From Caedibacter sp. 37-49 (lineage in GTDB: Bacteria; Pseudomonadota; Alphaproteobacteria; Caedimonadales; Caedimonadaceae), in assembly GCA_001898725.1 (NCBI GenBank), contig MKUV01000018.1:1-64000 (forward strand): DNA of 64,000 nucleotides, in the 5' to 3' direction. Below, in pieces: positions 38,024 through 47,788 of the stretch. Under the pieces are notes generated by a model. That model was not told the DNA's origin. It saw only the letters and a program-made list of their open reading frames with translations, and searched no databases. The position numbers and the translations under genes are program-made. The number at the start of each line of letters is the position of its first letter. Within the stretch, counting starts at the first letter, position 1.

Positions 38024-38518
38024 TTAAAGCTTCATAGAAATATGGGGAATTGCATCTTCTAAGTATTCTTCACTATTTATTTTAAAACCGAATTTTTGAT
38101 AAAATAAAGTTAAATGAGCTTGTGCAGAAATCTCGATATTTCCAGGATATAATTCATGTGTTAGTGAAATAGCTTTTTCCATAAGATGATAAGAAAGGCC
38201 AGTACCACGTGCTGATTTGTCAACGACAACACGACCAATTTTTGCACTATTATTCACCGCTCCATGAGAGAGCGAGTTAGGGGGTAAAATTCTTGCATAG
38301 GCTAATATAAATTTAGTTTTGCTTGTCGTCCATAAATGTAAGGCTTTTTGATCACAATAATCTGTTTCGGGATACAAGCATTTTTGCTCTTCCATAAATA
38401 TTTGAATTCGTAAATTAAGTATATTGTATAGTTCATCAAGAGTAAGTTGATTGAAATATTTAGCTTGCCATAAATATAGTTCAGTTCTTTCCTCACTTAA
38501 GGATGGTTTCTTACTAAT
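38024..38518 (-). CDS. GNAT acetyltransferase (ElaA-like), start codon uncertain
   Basis: The frame of the listed ORF (38024-38395) extends upstream: ISKKPSLSEERTELYLWQAKYFNQLTLDELYNILNLRIQIFMEEQKCLYPETDYCD..; no ATG/GTG/TTG in that extension. Confidence 0.65.
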   Translation of the reverse strand: MSKKPSLSEERTELYLWQAKYFNQLTLDELYNILNLRIQIFMEEQKCLYPETDYCDQKALHLWTTSKTKFILAYARILPPNSLSHGAVNNSAKIGRVVVDKSARGTGLSYHLMEKAISLTHELYPGNIEISAQAHLTLFYQKFGFKINSEEYLEDAIPHISMKL

Positions 38519-38544
38519 TATATGTTTTACGCTAGGTGTTTTTT

Positions 38545-40053
38545 TTATTCGTTTTTAAAATAAATATTTGGAATTTTTAGGAAATAAACAACAAGGCGCG
38601 TGATAAAAGCTCCTGCGACATGAAACATTACACCATACTTAATTGCTTCAGGATTAATTTCGTTTGTTTGCCACATTAAGAACAGTGATAAAGAAAATCC
38701 CCAGAAGATAGCAATTTCCGGATAAATACCACCACGTAAACTGACAACATTCTTACTTCCACTTATCAAGTCACGAAGGATGCCTCCCCCAGCACCAGTT
38801 AAAAAGGCAAAAAAGGCTCCCCATAACCAAAGAGGGCTCACTTTCGCCATAACTGAGACAACAATGCCCGTAATAGTGAAGGCTGCAAGTCCCATCGCAT
38901 CGCAAACTGTTAACAAGTGTTCCACGGTATGGTTCTTATTAGATAACTTTGGAAGTTTCTTCTTTTTTTGTCGATGTTCATAGAGGTGAACCGCAATAAA
39001 GCCAATAAGAACAGTGATTAGTACAAGAGATAAATATAAAGGAGATTGGAGCGCGCCGACAGGTTTTCGATTAAAAATTACATCTCTAATAATTCCTCCT
39101 CCTAAAGAAGGTAAAACAGCCAAAAGGAAAGCACCAAAAAGAGTTGCTTTTCTTTGATAAGCAATCACCAGACCTGAAATTGCGAAAGCGATTGTACCCA
39201 TAATTTCAATAAAATGAAACCACTTGGTATCTATCGTTTGTAATAAAAGAACAGGATGAAGATACCATGAAATAATTTGATTATAGGTAGATGAATCTTT
39301 TACCTTTTGTATTGCATCGTTAAAAACCTCAACTTGTTTAAGAGAGATTGTTTTTTTGCTAAACATAAAATGAATAGGGGTTTTTATTCCTAAACGAATT
39401 TCGTTGATGTGAGGGCCATTATTTGTGCGCCAAATAAGGGTAGCACCGACAATACGATCAGCTAGGAAGCCATCAATTTTACCTTCTAAAAGAGCATTAA
39501 TATTTTCAAGATCATTATTTGCTTTTACAATTAAAGATTGATTTTGAGGATCTTTTAACCAATTATTGATCGCTGGGTCAGCATAAATATAACCTTCAAT
39601 AATCCCTAAACGAAACTGATGTTGCTTGGCTTGCGCCAGGAATTCAGGAATCGTTTTAAATTGAAGCTTAAATTCCTCATTACGGTGCACAAAAAGTGAA
39701 TTTTCCTCAAATCGGTATGGCGCAGAAAAATGCACATATTCAGCACGTTCAGGCGTGTACGTTGCACCTGCTGCAAAATCCCGTTTCCCACTTTTAAGAT
39801 CTTCTTGATGTTGTTTCCATGATACAGGTTCATAGATAACTTTGTATTTAGCGGCAGTCGTGATGGCTTTTACGAGCTCGATATCAAGTCCCGTTAAAGT
39901 TTCTCCTGCGCCGTCATTACGGATTGCATATTGGTAAGGATCCCATAAATACCATCCATTAAGAAGAGTTTCTTTAGTCTCTGAAGGAGGTTGAGAATAT
40001 GCACTTATGCATTGTAAAATAAAGATAAATAGAAATTTAATGAGCTTCATCAT
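38545..40053 (-). CDS. Fusion: periplasmic amino-acid-type substrate-binding domain + TRIC/UPF0126 membrane domain
   Basis: N-terminal signal peptide and SBP_bac_3-like region (LTGLDIELVKAIT.., FAAGATYTPERAEYVHFSAPY); C-terminal TRIC repeats (GTIAFAISGLVIAYQRKATLFGAFLLAVLPSLGGGIIRDVIF; DAMGLAAFTITGIVV..GAGGGILRDLI). Confidence 0.85.
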   Translation of the reverse strand: MMKLIKFLFIFILQCISAYSQPPSETKETLLNGWYLWDPYQYAIRNDGAGETLTGLDIELVKAITTAAKYKVIYEPVSWKQHQEDLKSGKRDFAAGATYTPERAEYVHFSAPYRFEENSLFVHRNEEFKLQFKTIPEFLAQAKQHQFRLGIIEGYIYADPAINNWLKDPQNQSLIVKANNDLENINALLEGKIDGFLADRIVGATLIWRTNNGPHINEIRLGIKTPIHFMFSKKTISLKQVEVFNDAIQKVKDSSTYNQIISWYLHPVLLLQTIDTKWFHFIEIMGTIAFAISGLVIAYQRKATLFGAFLLAVLPSLGGGIIRDVIFNRKPVGALQSPLYLSLVLITVLIGFIAVHLYEHRQKKKKLPKLSNKNHTVEHLLTVCDAMGLAAFTITGIVVSVMAKVSPLWLWGAFFAFLTGAGGGILRDLISGSKNVVSLRGGIYPEIAIFWGFSLSLFLMWQTNEINPEAIKYGVMFHVAGAFITRLVVYFLKIPNIYFKNE

Positions 40054-40372
40054 GTTCCCCCAACTATTATAATATGGTTGAAAGTCATTAATAGCAATGA
40101 TTTTGTCTTAATTTACGAAAAAGTTTGGGTGCTCAGTTGAAAATTAATAATAAGAATAAACATTTAATTTATAATGATTTATAAGGAAATAAGCTTGACA
40201 ATTACGATGAAATACTAGTATAAATAATAAGATGGCAACTGCATTTTTTCTCTCTCGTTCCTTATAGTTGATTTCAGTTTTTCAACTGATATCGTAAGGT
40301 TGTTTTATCCTCTTAAATTCAACATAGGTTTAAGGGATCAATATTTTTTAGTACTTTTTATTGAGGTTTATC

Positions 40373-42148
40373 ATGTTATTGCCAAAAACGTTAGGTGCGT
40401 TTATCTGGCACTTTATTAGAAAGCAAAAGCTTGGCTTTAGCTTAATTCTTAGCTGTACTTTTTTTTGGGCAATTAATGAGTCATTTTTTCCTTATTTTAT
40501 TAAAATGTTAGTGGATAAGATTGGAATACTTGATCGTGCTGACCCTAATCTTTGGGAAAAGTTACTGACACCTCTACTTGCGATTAGTGGATGTTGGATT
40601 GTGATGGAGATAGCGATGCGGTTTCAAGGATACCTTAGTTATAAGGTTTTTCCTCGTTTCCGAGCTGCGATAAGAAGTGAAGTATTTGAATACACGCGTC
40701 AGCATGATCATACGTTTTTTGCAAATAATTTTGCAGGTTCAATTGCAAATAAAATTAGTGATCTTCCACGTGCATCAGAAGAAATTATTTCGACATTTAT
40801 CCATAATTTATTTAATACCACGCTGGCTTTTTTGATTTCTTTATTCATTCTATTTCAAGTGAGCTGGCACTTTGCTGCTCTTTTAGGAGGGTATTATGTC
40901 TTAATTGTAATGATCACTCTTTTATTTCAACCTTATATTGATAAAACATCCCAATTACATGCTGATTCAATTGTTCACTTAAACGGTCAAATTGTAGATA
41001 TTCTAAGTAATATTATTAGTGTTCGTCTTTTCGCGCGTGGGCGTTATGAGAGGAAATATCTGCAACACTTCCAAAATGAAGAGATTATTAAAGCCGAAAA
41101 AGCCAGCTTTGTGATTGAATTGCTAAACTTTTGTCGTGGAATTCTCTGTTTACTTCTTATGGGGGGAATGTTATGGGGGCTCATTTATGGCTGGCGTAAA
41201 GGGTCGATTACACTTGGCGATTTTTCTTTAATTACGATCACCTTTTTTAATCTTTTAGGGATGATTTGGCATATGACTTATAATATGAATTATCTTTTTA
41301 AAGAAATGGCCACAATTCGAGCCGCTCTTTCCCTAGTGGTGCAAAAGCATACAATTAATGATCACCTAAAAGCAAAAGATTTAGAGGTTAAGAAGGGTGA
41401 AATATATTTTGAAAATGTAACCTTCAACTATCAAAGAAATGCAAATCTTTTTGAGAATCAAAATTTATTGATTAAGGCTGGTCAAAAAGTTGGTCTGGTA
41501 GGTTTTTCTGGTTCGGGAAAGACGACATTTGTTAATTTAATTTTACGTCTTTTTGAACTAAACCAAGGTCATATTCTTATTGACGGGCAAGATATTTCAA
41601 AAGTAACACAAGATTCTTTAAGGTCTCATATCGCCATGATTCCACAAGAACCTGCTTTATTTCATCGTTCGCTTTTAGAAAATATAAGGTATGGACGGCT
41701 TGAAGCAAGTGAAACAGAAGTAATTGAGGCTGCAAAACAAGCTCATTGCCACGATTTTATTATGAATTTAGAACATGGGTATCAAACTATGGTTGGAGAA
41801 AGAGGAACGAAGCTTTCAGGTGGTCAGCGCCAACGTATAGCAGTTGCACGTGCTATTCTTAAAGATGCTCCGATTTTAATACTTGATGAAGCAACTTCTG
41901 CCCTTGATTCTGTGACTGAGAAGCTTATTCAAGCAAGCTTTAAAGCCTTGATGAAAGATAGAACCACTCTTGTTATCGCTCATCGACTTTCAACACTTGC
42001 AGATATGGACCGTATTCTTGTTTTTAAACAAGGACAAGTTATTGAAGATGGGACCCAAGAAGAGCTTTTAAAAGAAGGAGGCCATTTTGCCAAGCTTTAT
42101 GCCCTTCAAAATAGGGGACTTTTACCTGACCAGGCAAAGCTTACTTGA
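40373..42148 (+). CDS. ABC exporter, permease/ATP-binding fusion
   Basis: Six-TM domain, Walker A GFSGSGKT, LSGGQRQR, Walker B ILILDEATSALD. Confidence 0.93.
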   Translation: MLLPKTLGAFIWHFIRKQKLGFSLILSCTFFWAINESFFPYFIKMLVDKIGILDRADPNLWEKLLTPLLAISGCWIVMEIAMRFQGYLSYKVFPRFRAAIRSEVFEYTRQHDHTFFANNFAGSIANKISDLPRASEEIISTFIHNLFNTTLAFLISLFILFQVSWHFAALLGGYYVLIVMITLLFQPYIDKTSQLHADSIVHLNGQIVDILSNIISVRLFARGRYERKYLQHFQNEEIIKAEKASFVIELLNFCRGILCLLLMGGMLWGLIYGWRKGSITLGDFSLITITFFNLLGMIWHMTYNMNYLFKEMATIRAALSLVVQKHTINDHLKAKDLEVKKGEIYFENVTFNYQRNANLFENQNLLIKAGQKVGLVGFSGSGKTTFVNLILRLFELNQGHILIDGQDISKVTQDSLRSHIAMIPQEPALFHRSLLENIRYGRLEASETEVIEAAKQAHCHDFIMNLEHGYQTMVGERGTKLSGGQRQRIAVARAILKDAPILILDEATSALDSVTEKLIQASFKALMKDRTTLVIAHRLSTLADMDRILVFKQGQVIEDGTQEELLKEGGHFAKLYALQNRGLLPDQAKLT

Positions 42149-42203
42149 AAGTTTAAGATATTGAGTTAAAAAGAGCATAGGACTTTTTAAAAAGGATAGT
42201 TCA

Positions 42204-42374
42204 ATGGTTGGAATTTTAGCATTAGTGCAAGCTATAGCTTATCATCAAACTCATCTTAAATGGTTGATGTGGGTTTCTTTAGCGCTTTGCGCTAAAGCTT
42301 TACTGACGAAGGCTCAAAGGATGTTGAATGTTGTTTCGGTCATTGCTTCACTTGTTATTATGTTTCTTCTTTAG
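42204..42374 (+). CDS. Small hydrophobic protein
   Basis: 56 aa MVGILALVQAIAYHQTHLKWLMWVSLALCAKALLTKAQRMLNVVSVIASLVIMFLL*; AAGGA RBS. Confidence 0.45.
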   Translation: MVGILALVQAIAYHQTHLKWLMWVSLALCAKALLTKAQRMLNVVSVIASLVIMFLL

Positions 42375-42386
42375 AAAATCAGTTTT

Positions 42387-43127
42387 ATGCTGAATTTAAT
42401 TGTTAAGACTCCTCATAAGTTTAACTTCAGATTAGTTAATCAAGAAGTTCAAATTCATGTTATGCCCTTAAGACATGTTAAAAGAGCGACTTTGCGTTAT
42501 GATATGACAGCACAAGAATTTAAAATACGTGTTCCCTCACATTATAAACAGGCTGCAGTTGAAAGTTTCTTGAAAGAGGCCCAAGGATGGATGGAAAAGC
42601 AACTTTCAAAAACGGTACAAGTTATTCATATTCATGCTTGTAAACAAGTAAGTTTGATGGGAAACGATATAGAGCTTAATTATCTTCCTAGTCGGCGAGC
42701 TAGTTTTTTTCTTAATGAGAATAAGCTGCATATTATGGCTCCCACACCTCATTATGGCCCACATTTAGAGAAATGGCTCAAGCAAGTAATTTTAGAATAT
42801 TTGATAGATAAATGTGAATATTATAGTTGTCTCTTAGGGGTTCAGACAAAAAAAGTTAGCATTCGAGAAACAAAAAGCCGTTGGGGCAGTTGTTCATCTA
42901 AGGGAGCATTATCCTTTAATTGGCGTCTTATCTTTGCACCAAAAGAAATTATTGAATATGTGGTAGCGCATGAAGTTGCTCATCTCAAGGAAATGAATCA
43001 TAGCGCTAAATTTTGGAGTTTGGTGGAGGATCTTCATCCTGAAGTGAAGGCGGCAAGAAAATGGCTTGAAGTCAATGGTTCGAAGCTTTTTCAAGTACAA
43101 TTTCAAGGACAAGCATTCATACCTTAA
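42387..43127 (+). CDS. YgjP-like (DUF45) metallopeptidase
   Basis: KSRWGSCSSKGALSFNWRLIFAP, VVAHEVAHLKEMNHSAKFW (HExxH variant). Confidence 0.93.
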   Translation: MLNLIVKTPHKFNFRLVNQEVQIHVMPLRHVKRATLRYDMTAQEFKIRVPSHYKQAAVESFLKEAQGWMEKQLSKTVQVIHIHACKQVSLMGNDIELNYLPSRRASFFLNENKLHIMAPTPHYGPHLEKWLKQVILEYLIDKCEYYSCLLGVQTKKVSIRETKSRWGSCSSKGALSFNWRLIFAPKEIIEYVVAHEVAHLKEMNHSAKFWSLVEDLHPEVKAARKWLEVNGSKLFQVQFQGQAFIP

Positions 43128-43266
43128 TGAAGACTTTAATAAACATATAATAAGCTGAAGAAAACTTACTTGTTTCCTTACTTAGATTATAAGTATTTAT
43201 ATTACTCTGATATAAAGAAAAATATAAAAATTCCTAGGAAAAGGTTTTTTTTATGTTTACTTCATT

Positions 43267-43833
43267 TTAATTTACAATATCAATCCAGCCAATATTACCA
43301 TCAGAACGTCTATAAATGAAATTGATTTTTCCATGGTTTTTATTACGAAAAACCATCGCATTTTCATTGCCTAAGTCAAGGTGCATAACGGCATCACTAA
43401 CGGTTAAGGAAGGAATTTCCTTTTTTTGTTCAGCAATAATAGCTGAATGGTCTTCATTAGTCTTTTCGTCTGGCTCTTGCCCATTCAAAATAAAATAAGG
43501 CAATGTTTCGACGATTTTTTCATGACTATCTCGTTGCTTATGATAATCAATGACACGCTTTTTATGCCGTCTCAAACGTATCGTAAGCATAGATAAAGCA
43601 TTGTCGAAACAGTTATATGCTTCTTGGCCTGTCCCTTGACAACGCAAGGTCATATTTTTTCCTAAGTGTAAGGTAAGATGGCAAATAAAATGATGGTTCT
43701 CTTTAGAAAGGACAACAGTTGCCTCTACAGGCTCAATATGATGTGAAGAATTAAAGCTAGTTAAATCCTTTTCAACTTTTGCATGAAAAGCAGTCGAAAT
43801 ATCGGCATGACGCCCTGTAATTGTTAACTTCAT
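43267..43833 (-). CDS. hpf: Long-form ribosome hibernation promoting factor
   Basis: N-terminal RaiA-like domain and C-terminal domain ..AVMHLDLGNENAMVFRNKNHGKINFIYRRSDGNIGWID. Confidence 0.88.
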   Translation of the reverse strand: MKLTITGRHADISTAFHAKVEKDLTSFNSSHHIEPVEATVVLSKENHHFICHLTLHLGKNMTLRCQGTGQEAYNCFDNALSMLTIRLRRHKKRVIDYHKQRDSHEKIVETLPYFILNGQEPDEKTNEDHSAIIAEQKKEIPSLTVSDAVMHLDLGNENAMVFRNKNHGKINFIYRRSDGNIGWIDIVN

Positions 43834-43931
43834 TTGATTGCCTCATCAATTTAAATGGACATTTTTTCTTATTTACTCACTTTTATAGAGTAACATAAAC
43901 ATTTAAAAAAAGCAAGGTTTTACTAAGCAAT

Positions 43932-45446
43932 TTAAAGGTGTTTCTCAAAAACTTTTCGTATGAAAGGCGAGATTAAAAACATTGCTATACTTGCGATAAG
44001 GAGGAAGTAAGCTAAAAACTCATAAGTGTGTGAAAAACACTGTAAAGATCCTAATTTGTCACTTGTTTGTAAGGGTTGTTCTGGGGCTCCAAAAATGCGT
44101 GCAACGAGAGCTGCTAAATAATTTCCAAAAGAAACAGACAGAAAGAGAATTCCCATCATAAAACTAACGAACCTAGGAGGGGAAAGTTTTGTTACCATCG
44201 AGAGACCTACGGGAGAAATACTTAATTCTCCTGAAGCATGGAAGAAATAAGCTAGAATCAACCAAATTGCAGAAGTCACCCCTTGTGTATCTGCTGTCTT
44301 TATCCCTATCAACAAGCATCCAAAGCCTAAGCCACTTTGTAGGAGACCTAAACCAAATTTTGTTGGAGGAAGAGGTTCAAGATTTCGTCTTCCAAGCTTC
44401 ATCCAGATGGCCGAAAAAAGAGGCGCCATTGTGATAACAAAAAAGGGTGGGATTGACTGGAACCACGGTACAGGAATTTCCCAACCAAATAAGAAACGAT
44501 CAACGTGACGATCTGTAAATAAATTAATAGAACTTCCAGCTTGTTCATAACCAGCCCAGAAAATCATAAAAAAGAGAAACATGACAAGAAGCGTCAAAAT
44601 AGCTTTTCGATCGTCGCGTTCGCAGCGATAAGCGATTCCAAGGACCCAAACGAGAGAAATAATGCCGAATATATTTAAAAAGTGCCCCATGACATGATAA
44701 AAATTAAGGCATAAACTAAACAAGGCAACACTTAAAATAGAGCCGATAACAACAAGACGGTATGGTGTAAGGCCACCTCCTAAAGGTTGCTTCAAATTGA
44801 TTTTAGCCGGAGGACTTCCGGCACCTTCAAGAGTTTGCGCGCTTCTCAGCAATACAACCATTCCTAAGAGCATGCCAATTCCAGCTGTGCCAAAGCCATA
44901 ATGCCAGCCAAGTTTTTTGCCGATATAGCCGCATACGAGAGGAGCTAAGCAAGCGCCTAAGTTAATTCCCATATAAAATAGTGTAAAACCAGCATCACGT
45001 CGTACGTCCCCTTTTTCGTAAAATTGTCCTAAGAGACTTGTGACATTGGCTTTAAAAAAGCCCGTTCCAACAATAATAAAGGCAAGACCATAAAATAATG
45101 ATTCCTTAAAGGGCAAAGCCAAACAACAATGTCCAAGAGTAATAATAACGCCTCCCAAAAAAATGGCATTGCGATTTCCTAGATAATTGTCAGCAAGATA
45201 TCCTCCAATAACAGGGGCGGCGTAAACCAAGGCTGTATAAATACCATAGATGTTATAAGCTTTTGTATCGTTAAAAAGAAGTTCGGATGTCATATAAAGA
45301 ATGAGTAGGGCTCTCATTCCGTAGAAACTAAATCGTTCCCATAATTCAGCAAAGAAAAGTATATATAAGGCTTTCGGCTGTGATGTTCCTAAGTGCTTTG
45401 GAACTTCTACAAACACTTTTTTCATCCTTTGATTCCTTTTCCCCAA
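43932..45446 (-). CDS. POT-family peptide MFS transporter
   Basis: ELWERFSFYGMRALLILYMT, GGYLADNYLGNRNAIFLGG, YMGINLGACLAPLVCGYIG. Confidence 0.94.
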   Translation of the reverse strand: MGKRNQRMKKVFVEVPKHLGTSQPKALYILFFAELWERFSFYGMRALLILYMTSELLFNDTKAYNIYGIYTALVYAAPVIGGYLADNYLGNRNAIFLGGVIITLGHCCLALPFKESLFYGLAFIIVGTGFFKANVTSLLGQFYEKGDVRRDAGFTLFYMGINLGACLAPLVCGYIGKKLGWHYGFGTAGIGMLLGMVVLLRSAQTLEGAGSPPAKINLKQPLGGGLTPYRLVVIGSILSVALFSLCLNFYHVMGHFLNIFGIISLVWVLGIAYRCERDDRKAILTLLVMFLFFMIFWAGYEQAGSSINLFTDRHVDRFLFGWEIPVPWFQSIPPFFVITMAPLFSAIWMKLGRRNLEPLPPTKFGLGLLQSGLGFGCLLIGIKTADTQGVTSAIWLILAYFFHASGELSISPVGLSMVTKLSPPRFVSFMMGILFLSVSFGNYLAALVARIFGAPEQPLQTSDKLGSLQCFSHTYEFLAYFLLIASIAMFLISPFIRKVFEKHL

Positions 45447-45668
45447 ATCAATTTATGACAATCATAATAGACGCTATTTTGACTAATACAAGATAACAAT
45501 CATATTTTTTACTAGAATACAACTTTTATTAACTAGAAATTGATTCTTAATTTTACAAAGGCGTCACTTAGTTTTACAGGGTTTTATTGTAAATGTAATA
45601 AATAAAAGTAAAATGTTAAGAAATTATTAAAAAACGAGAATAATTTTAGAGATTTTTATTAATTAAAA

Positions 45669-45694
45669 AAATCAGGAGCCAAAGCTCCTGATTT
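45669..45694 (-). terminator. Rho-independent terminator of the 45716-47440 gene
   Basis: AAATCAGGAGC-CAAA-GCTCCTGATTT; on the minus strand followed by a T-rich run. Confidence 0.8.
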
Positions 45695-45715
45695 GAGGAT
45701 AAATATGGTCAGTTT

Positions 45716-47440
45716 TTAACTTCTGAGTTCTAACGCATCATCGATTTCATGAAGCGAATTTGCTTTAAGGACGCCTTTATGCATTTCTTCTAGTACATCT
45801 ACAGCAATTTCATATTGAGTTTTAGAATTTATCATAAGTGATTGTAATGTTGATTCGTCCTTTTCATCTTTTATAACCATTAAATTAGTTCTGTACTCTT
45901 TTTTGAGGTCAAACATTTTTTGATTAAGAGTATTGAGGGTTGCTTGTTGTACTTGATTGATAAAGAGTTGATGCCAAGGCGTATTTTCAAAGAGCTCTTC
46001 TGCTTCAATGATTGATGTTTCATATGAATTTGCTTTTGTTTGATCTGGTAGATACTTAAAATGACTACCTTTAATACCATTTGTTAGATCAATATTAAAA
46101 TAAGTACGTGAAGGCAGGGTTCTTTCACCGCTATAGTTTGTTAGCGTTCTAAAGAGCCCTCTGAAATAATACGCTTTAACAAGATCACTTTCAGTCTCTG
46201 GTGTGATCTCAGGCTTGTTACTTGTAAAGTAAGTAAATATGGCCTCTGAGTTATCATTTATAATATCTTCATTAAAACTTATGGCTTTTTTAATTTGGAA
46301 GGCACGTGTCATAAAGCCATTTGCTTTGAATTTCTCTTCAAGTTCTTCAGTTGTATAAGCGCCACCCCAAGTACTCCAAAGTTTCATTTTAGCCTTGTCT
46401 TCAGATTCAGCTAAAAGAGCATTAAGATCAGTGGATTGTTTTGGATTTTTGTAAGATAGAAGAGTAAATGTGCGCCATAAATTTACTTCATCTGTCGTCA
46501 AAGAGGTTAAATCATCTGGTCTTTTTCCTAAGGTCATTTGTATAAAGTTCTCTTTATTCCATTCGATTGATTCTTCTGCAGAAGCTTTGCTTGTATCAAT
46601 TGTGTCTTCTGATGGCGTAGGTGTTTCTGTCACTGTTGGGGATGTTGTCTCTGTCTTTGATGAGTTTGCGTCGAATGTTTCTTTGTCATCTCCGGTAGGC
46701 GTTGTTGAAGATGAAGACTGTATAGGTAAAGCAGCAGAAGAAATCATGGGAAGTTGATTCCGCCCTTCTTCATAGCTTGTTTTTAGCAAAGATATTGAAC
46801 TGTTAAGATTGAGATGACTTTCTTGAAGTTGTTGATTGCTTTCTTGAAGCTGTGTAACTTGATTAATCAAAGATTTAATTTGAGCTGTCATACCTTCAAA
46901 TTCATTTCTTTCGATTACAATCTCATTATTGAGAAGTTCATTCTCGCCTTCTTCAGGTTTTACGCGGATGTGTTGCTCTTGATGTGCTATTAGAGCATGT
47001 TGACGAAGTTGTTTTATTTCTTCTTTTAAAGCAGCTATTTCTTCTCGCAGTTGTTGCGTATGATTTGGTATTTCTTGAAGTAATTTAGCCGGTTCTTGCT
47101 GATTATTACGTATTTTTTTGTATTGTAGAATGTAATCGAGTAATTGAGAACGTTCTTTTTGTTTTGCTTCAAAAGTTTTTTCGTCTTGTCCTTGAAAAGA
47201 GATAATTTCTTTTAGATGAGGCATTAGGAACATAGCATCTTCTGAATGGTAAAAGTTTTTGATTTCAGATTGAATTGCCAGTTGAGAATTTTGTCGCGAT
47301 GCAAGTTCTGTCGATTGTGGAGCTAGAGAGTTCGTCACATGTAAAGATTTCATAGCTCCTAAAGCATCCACAGAGTTAATAGATCCTATAGTTGCAAAAA
47401 TGGCTGTTGTACTTAAAAGTAGTTTTTTAAAAAATTTCAT
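45716..47440 (-). CDS. Large secreted coiled-coil protein with Ser/Thr-rich linker
   Basis: Signal peptide from MKFFKKLLLSTTAIFATIGSINSVDA; coiled-coil; STTPTGDDKETFDANSSKTETTSPTVTETPTPSEDTIDTS linker. Confidence 0.65.
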   Translation of the reverse strand: MKFFKKLLLSTTAIFATIGSINSVDALGAMKSLHVTNSLAPQSTELASRQNSQLAIQSEIKNFYHSEDAMFLMPHLKEIISFQGQDEKTFEAKQKERSQLLDYILQYKKIRNNQQEPAKLLQEIPNHTQQLREEIAALKEEIKQLRQHALIAHQEQHIRVKPEEGENELLNNEIVIERNEFEGMTAQIKSLINQVTQLQESNQQLQESHLNLNSSISLLKTSYEEGRNQLPMISSAALPIQSSSSTTPTGDDKETFDANSSKTETTSPTVTETPTPSEDTIDTSKASAEESIEWNKENFIQMTLGKRPDDLTSLTTDEVNLWRTFTLLSYKNPKQSTDLNALLAESEDKAKMKLWSTWGGAYTTEELEEKFKANGFMTRAFQIKKAISFNEDIINDNSEAIFTYFTSNKPEITPETESDLVKAYYFRGLFRTLTNYSGERTLPSRTYFNIDLTNGIKGSHFKYLPDQTKANSYETSIIEAEELFENTPWHQLFINQVQQATLNTLNQKMFDLKKEYRTNLMVIKDEKDESTLQSLMINSKTQYEIAVDVLEEMHKGVLKANSLHEIDDALELRS

Positions 47441-47788
47441 TATTTCCTCCCGTGAAATGATAAGCAAAATTCTCCTAAGCGAGTTTTTGCTCGTTATTTT
47501 TTTTATTTTGATGATTGTTTATTATTCGATTATGATTATTTACTTCTTTTATTTAAAAGAAATATAATTTTATTTAATTATGCTTTTTCTCATATTAATT
47601 CTCCCCGTTAATAATAATTTTTTATAATCTATTTATTTTTTATTCTGCTTTATTTATATTTTTACTTTAGCATTAAATATATATTTAGTATATTACTTAG
47701 AATTTGTCAAGATATATTTATAAATATTATTTATTACTTAAGTTCTATAAGTAATAATAGTTATTATTAAATAAAAGATATTTTATAT

